From: Halichondria panicea
Lineage: Eukaryota > Porifera > Demospongiae > Suberitida > Halichondriidae
NCBI RefSeq assembly: GCF_963675165.1
Contig: NC_087387.1
Location: forward strand, 118,501-182,500
Reading direction: 5' to 3'
DNA: 64,000 nucleotides
Numbering within the stretch: position 1 is the first letter of the stretch; every line of letters starts with the position of its first letter. The notes beneath the pieces are model-generated. The model did no database searches and was not told the DNA's origin. It was given only the letters and a program-made list of their open reading frames with translations. The position numbers and the translations under genes are program-made. Below are positions 45,700-57,723 of the stretch, piece after piece.

Positions 45700-47047
45700 A
45701 TGCGACTTCTTCTGCTCACTGTTTTGGTACTGGCTGTATCGGAATGGGTGTTAGCAACCAACCCAGTAGTTGACCCTGATGCCACCATCGACAGTATCCT
45801 CAACTGCGGGTTGCCACCACCATTGCTTGGTTTTGATCTGAACGGAAACCACTTTCCGGTCGAGTCTGAGTTCATTAACACTTTTCCTGGTGGCCAGCCA
45901 TCAATCGCCACAATGATAACCCTTCTCAATTCATTGGGAACAGATTTAAACCTTGCCGCTCAGGCGGTTTTTCAACTTCCTGTAACCACAAACCCTGAAA
46001 TGACTTCCCCTGTGTGTACGTGAGAGCACTGTTATTATTTGGAGATAATTTAATTGTCCATTAATTAGTAACCTCTATTCTGCATGACGGTGCAAAATGA
46101 TTATTTAATATTAACTTTAGGTCCCTCGCTTGTCGATCAACAGCTTGCAGAAGAGAATTTGTTGCCATCGGACTATACTCAATTGTACACGGATAGGTTT
46201 AACGAAGAAAACCTTACAGATAGCACGTCGTTGGATTTCCTTCGACAACTGCAAAGCACTATCAACGTTTTGGACTGCCAACCAGTAAGCAGAAATAGTT
46301 GTGAAATAACAATCGTCAATCCGCCTCTGTTAATGCTTCACTGCACATTACACAGGGATCAGGCTGGTTAGATGCAGGAAACTCGTTCTTCCCTCGTTTT
46401 ATGTTGACTGGTTTTTGTACTGAAAGGAGGTGCTCCATGCCGGACCGAAGCGACTTCCTTTGTAGACCAGATCTCACGTAAGTCAGTCATGGTCTTATAT
46501 ATAAACAGGAGTATACACTCCTGATATAAATTATAGCTGATTATACTCATAATGATAGTGCCCATTACAATGCAGCAATCAGGCCCAGATCGGAAGAATA
46601 TCTGCATATCGATGGGACTGTTGTTGGAATGGGGTTTATCAGTGTGGATGGAGAAGGGTGCGTAGTGTACATGATTATGAGTACTAAGTACTAGCAGGAG
46701 CATGAATCTGGAGTATGTCGATGGTTACAATGGTATACTTGTATCTGTCAGAAGGTCTCAATCATAAAGCTGCTTCCGGAGGACTTTACACTCAGCTAGC
46801 TCCACGTGAATTGGAGGTACTAAAGGAAGAGTAGATGAGTGGAATTCAATTGAAGTCCTCTGGAAGCAGCTTTATGATTGAGACTTTTGACCCTGACGAT
46901 CCTCCTTTGGTTCTGCATAGCTGTGTTAATGACTGCTTATTAACGCTTGTTACTCCCGCCCCCTCACTCCCTCACTTGGTGTAGGTGGAGGTTCCTGTCG
47001 TGTGTGACTGTGACTGTGAGTGTGGTGCAAATGAGTTCATAGGTTAA
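45700..47047 (+). CDS. Noggin-like secreted cystine-knot protein B
   Basis: Five exons join in phase: 45700-46015, 46121-46284, 46356-46477, 46576-46657 and 46985-47047. A signal peptide (MRLLLLTVLVLAVSEWVLA) is followed by an N-terminal region with PVVDPDATIDSIL and a Pro-rich loop. The noggin-type C-terminal half reads GWLDAGNSFFPRFMLTGFC, RRCSMPDRSDFLC, AYRWDCCWNGVYQCGWRR and VEVPVVCDCDCECG, in the same order and with the same intron positions as gene A. The two genes are therefore an old inverted duplicate pair. The extra GANEFIG tail is specific to this copy. Role as a BMP antagonist is inferred from the fold only. The last intron contains a long hairpin (46755-46885). Confidence 0.82.
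46755..46885 (+). repeat. Intronic hairpin with ~31-bp arms
   Basis: The left arm (46755-46785, core TCTCAATCATAAAGCTGCTT) pairs with the right arm (46853-46883, core AAGCAGCTTTATGATTGAGA). The only difference becomes a G-U wobble on the sense transcript. The loop is about 66 nt. It could be a pre-miRNA-like hairpin or a small MITE; no flanking TA duplication is obvious. Confidence 0.6.
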
Positions 47048-47343
47048 CCACACCCACCACTGACACTGTTTGCTTATAGTTTGCATATTATACGTGTCTT
47101 GTGTGAACACACTTTATTGTTTGTGCTCTTGAACTAACTATTGTCTGTAACTGCAATTACCATGCATGTCGCTATACAATTCACAGTTACAATAATTATC
47201 CATTAAACATAACTTTTGTTGGATTATTGCTTACTGTACAGTAACTTAATCATGTGAGAATTAATAGTTTTTGATAGGTGAAAAATACACGAAGTTCGAG
47301 CTATAATTATATCTATCCATAATTATCTGATCAAAAGAGTCAT

Positions 47344-47510
47344 TTAATTTCTGTAACCATGGTAGCGATCCTGCAGAAAGTCGTACAGTGTATATAGCAA
47401 CAGAAAGCTGTAAGAGCGTGTGCGTACCTGTATGGTTTCCATGACGTTGCTGGCCACAGTGGAGATCTGCAAGGGTAGACAGAGACATGAGAGACACACC
47501 CACACCACAG

Positions 47511-47546
<36 letters not shown>

Positions 47547-48537
47547 CCACCAACACACACACACACCCACACCACAGTCACACACACACCTTGGAGGATA
47601 TCTTGGACCTCAGCTCTTCTCCCTGACCACCACCGCCTACATACATGATGTACAGTGAACAGGTAAGCAACAGTTAAATGGTTACTTGTTTTAGTAGAGC
47701 GGCCAAAATAATCATCACTGGAGATACCAGAAGCACCAGAAAATTTGCCGGCCTCAGCACCTCCATCACCCTATATACAAATAATGCATTATACTGAAAA
47801 CAAGTTCTCCCACACATACACCCACCACACACACTCACCAGCTAAGGATCCACCACCCACACACATATGTCCACCACACACACTCACCAGCTAAGGATCC
47901 ACCACACACACTCACCAGCTAAGGATCCACCACCCACACACATACGTCCACCACACACACTCACCAGGGATCCACCACTGTCTCGGCCAAAGTACTGATC
48001 AGAGGAGATGGACTTGGCACTGGAGAACCTTTGTTGTGCTGAGTCAGCACTGTAGTGATCAATGGCATGATTTTCAAAAATAGGAAATTATGGCCATCTG
48101 CTTCTAAGCTTTCAGAGAATTTGAAATGGGATAAAATGAAAATAATCACGGGCTAGGTACATATTACAGTGTCCATAGGCTGACAATTATCTGCGTAGGT
48201 GTTGACCACACCCTATGCATACCTAGATGTGCTGGTTGCCCATGTGCTCCCACCCCCACCACCAGACACCTTGCTGGACGAGGAGCTGCTTCCCCATGTG
48301 CTCCCACCCCCACCACCGGACACCTTGCTGGACGAGGAGCTGCTTCCCCATGTGCTCCCACCATCCTTGCTGGACGAGGAGCTCTTGTCCTCCCATCCCC
48401 CTCCAAACGCACTATGCTTGTTACTGGGTCGCTGCTCAGTGTACGAGGAGCGAGTGCCAAGATCACGTGATGTGTAGCCAGAGTCATGTGACGTGTAACC
48501 AGGGGGATCGTAGCTACTTGAGCCATATGAGTCATTC

Positions 48538-48629
<92 letters not shown>

Positions 48630-51600
48630 TTAGTTAATGCATCAATCAGTTGTTTCACTACCTGTCATAGGAGACCCCTCCTTTGTCTGTGCGCTGACCA
48701 CGCCCACTCTTGGTTGGCCCCACCTGATTAATGGTGCCCATGTTGGATGACGCAGAATGACCAACACTGCAGGGGGGGTAATGTACATCAGGTGGGGTCA
48801 TTGTGGTCTCACACACGTTATGTACATACCAAGAGTTTTGTTAAGTACGTACATTACACGTACCCAGCTCTTGAAGCCACACCCATTCCCAGCCTCTCCG
48901 CTTGCTTAGCCTTTTGAGGATCCATACTGCGCGTGTCCATCCTATACTCTAGTCTGGCGGACCGCTCCTCTGTCCCCCGTGGCTCTGGTGCACTCATTCC
49001 TGAGGAGGCTGGTAGGGGACTAACAACTCACACACGCACATCTGATATATACACTTACCGTGCTTCATCTTCTCTTCTTGTTCAATTTGTTGCTCTATTT
49101 CCGAGAAACTCTTCGTGATCTTTTGACCTCCCAGACCTTTCTTGGCACCCAGTTTCTTGGCTGGGGCTTTACGCTTTCCAATGAGAGAGGACTTGGGCTC
49201 TACAAAAAACAAACAGTCCACAGTGACAACCACACCACTTAATTAATGGTTTGTGCTTTTTCAGCTGCCTAACTTGAATTTTAATGTCAACATTTTTTTA
49301 TTTTCTGAAAGCTTTGAAAGAGACCTTTCAAATGGTACCATCAATGTTCATTTTGAGTATTTGCCAATTTGGCGATACCATGGATATAAGCCCATGATCC
49401 AAGGCCGAAAAATGACAAATTATTGCTCGATTTGGAGCCTCTTTTAGATGCCATAACTCGAATTCCGTGGATACAACGTTAAAAATTTTATGATTTTCTG
49501 AAAGCTTAGAAAAAGGCCTTTCAAATGGTGTCATCAAAGTTCCTATTTGAGAGATTGCCAATTTGGCGATACCATGGATTATAGCCCATGGCCCGAGGCC
49601 AAAAAATGTCAAATTTAGGCTCCGAAGAAGTTTTGGATTGAAACACATCATTTGAAAGGTCTCTTTCTTAGCTTTCAAAAAATTAGAATATTTTTGACAT
49701 TGGATGAACGGTACTCAAGTTAATGGCTGTTGAAAGATGTTCCCCCTCCACAATTTAATCAATGGTTCGGGGACTCTTTCAGCTGCTATAACTTGAATTC
49801 TGTGGATCCAATGTCAAAAATTTTATGATTTTCTGAAAGCTCAGAAAAAGACCTTTCAAATGGTGTCATCAAACTTTGTATTTGAGAGATAAAAGTATTT
49901 ACCAATTTGGCGATACCATGGATTATAGCCCATGGTCCGAGGCCGAAAAATGTCAAATTTAGGCTCCGAAGAAGTTTTGGATTGAAACATATCATTTTAA
50001 AGGTTTTTTTCTTAGCTTTCAGAAAATTAGAATATTTTTGACATTGGATGAACGGTACTCAAGTTAATGGCTGTTGAAAGATGCTCCCCCTCCACAATTT
50101 AATCAATGGTTCGGGGACTCTTTCAGCTGCTATAACTTGAATTCTGGATCCAATGTCAAAAATTTTATGATTTTCTGAAAGCTCAGAAAAAGACCTTTCA
50201 AATGGTGTCATCAAACTTTGTATTTGAGAGATAAAAGTATTTACCAATTTGGCGATACCATGGATTATAGCCCATGGTCCGAGGCCGAAAAATGTCAAAT
50301 TTAGGCTCCGAAGAAGTTTTGGATTGAAACATATCATTTTAAAGGTTTTTTTCTTAGCTTTCAGAAAATTAGAATATTTTTGACATTGGATGAACGGTAC
50401 TCAAGTTAATGGCTGTTGAAAGATGCTCCCCCTCCACAATTTAATCAATGGTTCGGGGACTCTTTCAGCTGCTATAACTTGAATTCTGGATCCAATGTCA
50501 AAAATTTTATGATTTTCTGAAAGCTCAGAAAAAGACCTTTCAAATGGTGTCATCAAACTTCGTATTTGAGAGATAAAAGTATTTGCCAATTTGGCGATAC
50601 CATGGATTATATATAGCCCATGGTCTGAGGCCGAAAAATGTCAAATTAAGACTCCGAAGAAGTTTTGGATTGAAACACATCATTTGAAAGGTCTCTTTCC
50701 AAGCTTTCAGAAAATTAGAATATTTTTGACATTGGATGAACGGTACTCAAATTAATGGCTGTTGAAAGATGTTCAACTACAAACCCCCCCCCCTAATTAT
50801 TGTACGTAGACATGCACTTCATCATAATAATTATTAAATTCATTAAAATAATAGTGATTACCGTGGGAGACTGGGAGTGGGTGTGGTGTGTTGGGATTGG
50901 TTGGAGATTGGAGGGTGCCAACATTTGGTTGCCTGGAGTCCACATTGTCTCCACTTCCATTCTTGGGTCCGGTACGAGGCTGCATTGCCATGGGAACCGA
51001 GGATAGAGACACAGCACTCTTGTCCAGATCCAGTGCTGCACATTGTATGTGCAAAATTCATATAATTAAGTCAGTAGTTGAGAGTGATTAGTAGCTAACC
51101 CCCAAAGCTACACCCACTGTAGTTAATGGCCACACCCCCTCACCCACCGTCTGGTTGCGGCTGTAGGACCATAGAGAAGAAGTCCTCTTCTTTAGTCTCC
51201 TCACTCTGAGTCTCAATGTGTAGCTGCGATGGGTCGTCACGACAACAGTTACATACAGCATTACATAGTGTTTTTTTGCGTGCCATACTGAAAGCCACAA
51301 AATGCATGCATTGACATTGGTTAGCGTACCTGTGTCTTGTACTGGGTCTGAGCAGCAGCTGCCTTGCTGCTCAGCTTGTCCCTATACAGTTGAGCCGCAC
51401 GACTGTCGTACTTAGTGTGAGCCTCTTTAGTAGTACAGCCGTGTTGACGGAAGAACACAGTCTAGGGGGGGTGTAAGGGGGGTGGTGTAGGGTGGTGGTG
51501 TAAGGGGGGGTGGTGTAAGGGGGGGTGGTGTAAGGGGGGTGGTGTAGGGGGGTGGTGTAAGGGGGGTGGGTTGTAACTAATTATAATAGTACAATAAGAA

Positions 51601-52193
51601 ATGATTGATAGATTAAGAGAGATTGGGTGCTGTACTTACAGCGTTTGTGTTCCCACCAACTTGCATGCCTCTCAGCTGTATCCAAGTCCACGAGTCGAGT
51701 TGTGTGGACCTGTGAGGGTGTGTGACGTTTGACGGGTGTGTGAGGTGTGAGCATGACTACTAGAGGAAGTATAGAGGAAGTGAGAGCTAGCTTCCATTGT
51801 AGGGCTACCGTTCAGACTGGGTACAAGAAAGGGCCAACAGTAGACTAGCCAGTAGGTTAAGATCTCATCAACAGATTAACAATGGACACTAAACAAGTAA
51901 TACTGTCATTGTGTGTGTGTGTGTAATGTGTTCCCGCCCCTTCACCTAACGAAGCTGAGGTGAACGCCCAGCGAGCGATGTACAGCTGAACAGTCAATAC
52001 AGATGAATATACCATACGTGACCGAGGCCCAGGTTGGGTTCTTGGCCGCACAATCAAAACACAACTACGAGGGAATGAAAAAATCAAAGCACCGCAACAT
52101 ACACTGTGTGTAGGACACCCTCACTTTGTTAGGCCCCATAGATCTCAATCTCTTAAACACTTGAGCTATCTCTTGCTTGGTAGGTTCAGCCAT
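47344..52193 (-). CDS. ARFGAP2/3-like: ADP-ribosylation factor GTPase-activating protein 2/3
   Basis: ArfGAP2/3 stimulates Arf1 GTP hydrolysis on Golgi COPI coats. Exon 1 starts [16 protein letters not shown]. The ArfGAP zinc finger follows as [17 protein letters not shown] then IFICIDC (CxxC-x16-CxxC), with [11 protein letters not shown] carrying the arginine finger and MQVGGN and [16 protein letters not shown] after it. The middle contains [15 protein letters not shown] then [18 protein letters not shown], the conserved ArfGAP2/3 region, and a Gly/Ser/Lys repeat ([17 protein letters not shown], two to three copies near 48240-48370). Near the C-terminus are [16 protein letters not shown] and [11 protein letters not shown] just before the stop, matching the conserved ISSDMFFGR and LQDRYGSY of ArfGAP2. 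Exons span about 52193-47344 with many introns; some internal borders are approximate. Confidence 0.9.
47810..47970. repeat. Short tandem repeats in ARFGAP intron
   Basis: About four copies of CACACTCACCAGCTAAGGAT followed by CCACCAC, some with an extra CACACATA(T/C)GT. Confidence 0.7.
48541..48627 (+). repeat. Uninterrupted (GT)n tract in ARFGAP intron
   Basis: More than forty GT dinucleotides without interruption; a likely hypervariable microsatellite. Confidence 0.95.
49250..50790 (-). repeat. Tandem palindromic repeat array in ARFGAP intron
   Basis: Four to five units of the near-palindromic family on the minus strand (sense to the gene). Units at about 49779, 50120 and 50462 repeat every 341 bp and are almost identical, sharing TTAAAGGTTTTTTTC variants, so the array grew recently by local duplication. 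Confidence 0.9.
51460..51575 (+). repeat. G-rich minisatellite in ARFGAP intron
   Basis: Repeated GGGGGGTGGTGTAAG units give more than four G-runs of at least four bases each, so the plus strand could form G-quadruplexes; the transcript is C-rich there. Confidence 0.8.
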
Positions 52194-52405
52194 CTTGAGA
52201 GACAGAGAGAGCGTCTCTAAAAGATCAGAGTACCGGTATTATAAACTAGATCGACCACAGACGTAGTCAACATGACCCCCTGGAATATCACATGGCTGGG
52301 GGCGGAGCCTGAGGATGTGATAGGGTATTTCCCTTTTTGACAACAAAGAGGGGTGGGATATCTATTGTCCATCTTCTCCCCCACACCCTCATGCTGGGAA
52401 ATTAA

Positions 52406-52870
52406 AGACAAGATGAGATGACAAGGAAAGAAATGAGCAATTCCTACCTAAATTTATGGATTGTAAAATCAAAACAAAAAAACTAATTTTTCATCTGGTG
52501 TAGACCTCCTAGTTAGGCAGAGTCAACCCAACTAGGTCAAAGCAAAGCTCGTTGATTTCTGATCAATACTGTAGGATTTACTTTTACTTCTTGATATTTT
52601 AATAATTATTAAACGGAAAACTTTATGCTGATTACAGGAATCGAACTCGCAACCACAACAGATCAATAACACAACGCCTTAACAACTTCGCCACCTTACT
52701 ACCGGGGTGAACAGTATGATAATATTATTACACATTTGGAATTTATTATTCTATCCAGGCTCTCAGCTCAGGTTAGCTTTCTTCTCCTGGCTCTAGACAT
52801 CCTCTTCCTCTTTGTAACCTCCCCACCTCCAAGAAGGCCTTTGACCTGTCTCTCTAACGACACACTAGTG
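52406..52870. pseudogene. Decayed copy of the MARS1/LSM10 3' region
   Basis: The left part (52420-52495) matches the end of MARS1 and its 3' flank (GAAAGAAATGAGCAATTCCT, then AATTTTTCATCTG). The right part (52770-52868) matches the last LSM10 exon and its border in the same orientation (CTCTAGACATCCTCTTCCTC, then TTTGTAACCTCCCCACCTCC). The middle has diverged and part of the LSM10 coding end is deleted. The source is 4840-5335. Confidence 0.8.
52636..52693 (-). other. tRNA-like (Pol III box) sequence, possible SINE head
   Basis: On the minus strand a perfect B box (GTTCGATTC, 52638-52646) follows an A-box-like TGGCGAAGTTGTTAAGG (52677-52693) at tRNA-like spacing. The anticodon arm does not fold well and no acceptor stem was found, so it is not called as a functional tRNA. 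A degenerate equivalent lies at 5079-5130. Confidence 0.5.
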
Positions 52871-53334
52871 TGCATGGGGGTGTGGTCGATGTAAGCAAAG
52901 GTCAATGTACGCACGTCCCAGCCATGCAACTTTTATATATAAACGTGACAGGGTCAGTTCAAATAATTATGCGAAAACCTAATAATAATATAATAATGTA
53001 CATAAATCATAAATCAACTGTACAACAGATAATGTCGTAAAACAATCAAACAATAAAATGAGTTAAAAAGAAGGGCACACAAGATGATGAGAGTCAGAGA
53101 GCGTTAAGTTCCTTCTTATAATTAGAATAGTTTATACATAATTATATGCCAAACAAAACATGTCGAATATGCCAAACGAAAAAAGTCCAAAATTGCCAAA
53201 TGGTCTCCTAGTCTAGTGGTGAAGGGAAGGCATCCGCTGCCAACAATTGCCAAAAATTGTCTATACATTTACAAACGAAAAGAAGTTCAATATCGGATTA
53301 TCGGAGATTATGAGCCTAGTGGAGGGGGTGTGGT

Positions 53335-56300
53335 TTAACAGGCTTCCTGGGGGGTCAATGCTGCTGGGGGGTCGTACACAAATCTCCCCTGGCCGAACTC
53401 GATATCGTTAATGGCCTCTATATCGCTGGGTGTGTATTGCTCCTGCTCCTCCTTGCTTTGCTCCACTCTCTTACAAAACACTTCGTTTACGTTCTTCTGA
53501 TGTTGAAGCAATATCTCCTGCAGAATAAAGAACAGGGATCGGTGAATAATTACTGTAATAACAATTACAACAAACAAGCTCTCAATTTGATTGAGTTTTT
53601 ACGTACACCACGATCTTGCCGTACCTGTTCTATTCCAGCCAGCTGTGTGATGCTGGTGACGCATTGTTCGTACACTTCCCTAGTGGCACAGTGGGAGATG
53701 GCGTCACAGAGACAGGCACATGCCACTAACGAGGGGGGCACATTCATGAAACTGCGATCTACACGAGGGGGGGGACGAGTAAAATTAATACAAGTTTAGG
53801 CCATGCGAACTGTATACAATATATGCATTACCAGTAGGATTGGTAAAGAGCGTTTAAAAGAGCGTTTGTAATTCTAACCAATTAGAACTTACAGAGTAGA
53901 CAGACGTTAGCGATGGTGTGGGTGTGGCATACGATCTTATCGACATGGTCCTGTGGTAAGATGTCCGCCAGTCTCTCTGCTATCTCCTCAATAAAGTCCG
54001 CTGTTGTTATGGCATTCAGATCCCACTTTAGAGTTCGTGCAATCTTCTTTTCTGTTTCCTAGACAACGTGTGTGGAGGGAAGAGTGATTATAGTAAGTGC
54101 ATCCTTACAATACCCAATGGTTTCAATTAATCATTGGGAACTGAAAAGTATACAAAAGACACCTGCACTGTGGCCGTGCACACATCAGCTAGGGGAAAAG
54201 TTGAGAGTGAAAGTTTTTTATGAAAATAATAAGAAGGTAATGAAAGGATACCACCTTCGAAAAGCCTCTCACTCGCTACTTGTAGGTATAACGCTTGGAT
54301 ATATTTATACAAATACTGCAAAATCAACATGGTAGCTGTACACGCAAATTAAGAGTGATTTCAGTTGTTAGAAAGGAGAAAGTTACATCCAGTATATACA
54401 CATTAGTCATAAAAAAACAACACCTCTTTTAATAGTCATGCAAAGATAAGCACCTGTCTAACAGGTTATTATAGGTTATTCACTGGTTCCCCTATGAGAG
54501 ATCCTTATCTCTAGTGGGGAGTGATATCACAGCTAGAGGGCATACCAGAGTCGCTGGGCCTGCATACAGCACAATACATAATGCTGCATGAATATCAACT
54601 TCTCTGTACTGGCAAAGAACTGAGGAGCACTGAATACTGTTGGCCATTGTGGGGCCTCAGACACAGGCAGCTAGCTAGAGGGGTGTGCCTGCCAACACAA
54701 CCAGCTGCATGCTACAATTCATTGTTGGTAACTTATCAGAGATAATAGTTTCAAGTTTGACATTTCAGTGTATTGCAAATAGCGACACTTGGTCTGACAC
54801 TATTCACTGTGCTTGTGTTGGTTTCACACGTACAGAACAGATGGCATACTCACACACTGTGGCTACAAAATGAATAACTGAGATTTCTGCAAAAACTAAC
54901 AAAAGTCAATTTAGCAACTTTAATCCATATACTGATAGTAATTTCCACCGCTAGGCAGCCTATCTATCTAAGATCACTGGCACACACCACCAGTCAGACT
55001 GTGGCTATAGGGGGAGTCTGCACACACACCACCAAGGTACCCCCACACTTCCCACACTGTACTTAGCTGGCCACCATTAGCTATAGGGAAAGATACCTAG
55101 GCCATGCTACATGCAGAGAGCTAGGTGCATGGAGACCACGGTACCTCCTTCCACAGCATGCATATGGTTGACTGGGCATGCTATACAGATAGTATCTAGC
55201 ATGGGGTGGACTAGCTCTCCCACCCTCCCCCCACACACTGATCAGCTGTTGGACCACCACAGACACTCTGTTATCAGCACTTCAGTTCTCATGGGCACAT
55301 TCAAACTTTGTCTGTGGGTAGGTTTGAACGAATACACCCTCTCAGACACAGGGCAGGCCTACACATTCGTTATCAGCTACACCACAGCCAGTGTACACCC
55401 TCCCCCCAGCCAAACTGTAAACATGCTGTTCAATATGAGCTATAGCTATAAGCCACACAGGGAGGTATAAGGTCAATGGTAACAGCCAGGTTTCTGTACT
55501 CTAAGCCAGACCACTGACTTTTATCAACACCCAGCACAGGATAACCAACCTCAAAGGTCCCCTCCACACACACACACACTCTAGGCCTTCCCTGGTTGCT
55601 TAGCCAGCAGTGGCTGACCTCACAGGAGTGGGGCAGTGGCTGACCTCACAGGAGTGGAGATTGTCTAGAGGCATGCAATTACACGCCATAGCTACTCCAA
55701 GTCTCTTAACCCATTTAGCAGGAACAAAGTGCCAAACAAGACAAGTAACCTCAAAGTCTATTGTTAAAGAATACTTCAAATAGAAGCAAACCATGCAAGA
55801 GCCATTATGCCATGCTTAGGTTCCCCATTGGAGTGGAAACTCAAGAGGTCCACTGAATAAGCTTGTGGCTATATCCTCCTGTTGATCTACAGGCAACTCC
55901 CATTTAACTGAATATTCACCTTTCACAGAGCAGCTCTATGAATTAGTAGACACACAGTGATGTGGTTACTCTAGTCAGAGATGGCTATAGCCTGAACAGA
56001 TTGCTACAGCCTAGTACGCTGGTGATGTGGTGTGTGTGTGTGGTGCTAGTACTCTAGGAGAAGAGTACGTATAGTACCCCAGACTAGGCCATGGTAGATT
56101 AGCTAGGCTCACAACTTGCATCCATACACCATCATATTTATAATTATTCTAAGCCATGGCCACTTGCTAGCAATACCTAGGAGTCATTTTTCAACCACTA
56201 AATAGTAAAAGTAAGAGATCTATTGGTTTTCACTTTTGCTAATGGCTTTACCCAGTATCTAAGTGTAAAGGCAAAGCTTTGTTACTGGCAAACACTTGTC

Positions 56301-57723
56301 CTAATAAACATTCCTGGTGGAAGAGGGCATGGGGGAGGGGGACCATGGTTACTATCAGGGGAATTAAATATTCCACCTCTTCACTAAAAAGATGTTTCTT
56401 TAGAAGGTGCTTATAAAGTATGCATAGAAATCATTGTCACTAATGATAATTAATGTACACACAAAGAAAATACACAAGCCAATTGTGTACCATTAAAATA
56501 ATTAACCAGCTATAACTAATTAACCATGCCCCAGCAACCCAGCCTTGCCTGAGGGACTCTGGGCCCATTGCAATGTACCATACAACGCTCCAGGAAGGGT
56601 TAGCAATGCTTCTAACCTCTACGAGGAAATGAGGGAGATGAAAGAAGGGTAAAAATTTCCCACATTATGACCTGTTCTGAGCATACCATCTGAAAGAGCT
56701 CCTTCTAAGCTTTCAGAAAATCAAAAAATCGTTGAAATTGGCCACCAGAATAGAGAATTAAGCTTCCCCTTCAAACAGACAGTAATTTACAACTTACTCT
56801 GACTTCTTTCTCTGATATGTCGTAGAAGTGAGGTCGTAACGAGTCATAGCTGAGTGCTTCTTCTCTGGACCGCCTTAACTTGACGCTGATCATGGTGCAG
56901 GCCGATGCAACTGTACGGAATTCTCCTTCTGTTGACGGAGGGTAGTAACCAAGGTAACGGTCTATAAGGTTGGCTGCCAGGTGAAATACATCGCTTTTTC
57001 TCGGTTGAGGTTCAGGAAAAATTGTCTGTGGATAAAAACAGTTTTTGTTGCTTTTATAATGATCGTATTGATACATGTTGAAAGACAATGCTGGCAAGTG
57101 TACAAAACGCAGAATCAGAGCAGTAAGAAAAACAGAGCCAATATTCATTCTAAACATGCAAGCATGTGGTTGGTTGTCCCTTACATGCAGGGCAGATGTA
57201 ATGGCTTGTACTGCACATACACACGCTAGTCAGCTGTGCAAGCAGTGATCCTCGACAATGGTATCTAGATAACTGAATCCACACAACCCTTTGCCTATCA
57301 GCATACCACTTCCACCCAATACCTTAAAACATGGCATACACACATATCACCCAAGGGGCAGCATTTTCAAAGTTACTGTTTTGGGAATTGCAAAACTGTA
57401 CAGTTTCAGCCTCAAAACAATCAAATGTCATGATGCAACACTGTGTAGTATAATTTAATGTACTTGGTGCAACATGGTAAACAGACATGATGTTTAAGAT
57501 GTACCTCATAGATAAGTTCCAGTACCCGAGCTCTTTCTTCTTCGTAGTTCCGCACTTGCTTAGTCGTCTGGTAATTGTTGGGCATGAATCTCTCCTCTTG
57601 GTTAAGGAACGTTGTTAATCTTCGTGAGTCACTGTTGAGTGTGAGGGCTGTCGTGGTGAGAGAGAGTGGCTCTTGTTGCTGCTGTTGCTGTTCTGTGCAC
57701 ACAAAGTCTGCAAGGTTGATCAT
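53335..57723 (-). CDS. CCND-like: D-type cyclin
   Basis: D cyclins activate CDK4/6 in G1. Five exons join in phase: 57723-57505, 57025-56797, 54058-53893, 53759-53625 and 53517-53335. The start MINLADFVCTE carries an F-x-C-x-E motif in place of the usual L-x-C-x-E that contacts Rb. A poly-Gln run follows. The cyclin box includes FLNQEERFMPNNYQ, EERARVLELIYE, HLAANLIDRYLG, ASACTMISVKLRR, ARTLKWDLNAITTADFIEE and VPPSLVACACLCDAI. The C-terminus is short and acidic and ends PPAALTPQEAC. The helix order, the KLxWDLxAxTxxDF-type motif and the N-terminal C-x-E support cyclin D over cyclin E, A or B. A 2.7-kb intron (54059-56796) has no visible gene and a single palindromic-repeat arm near 56690. Confidence 0.85.

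Larger units (their letters stand above)
52194..53334. other. Spacer between ARFGAP and cyclin D with a duplicated fragment
   Basis: It holds the MARS1/LSM10-derived duplicate (52406-52870) and AT-rich sequence to 53334. No functional gene is seen. Confidence 0.6.

Noticed and set aside
52636-52693. Functional tRNA gene
   Set aside because: A and B boxes are present, but the anticodon arm and acceptor stem do not pair; more like a tRNA-derived relic.
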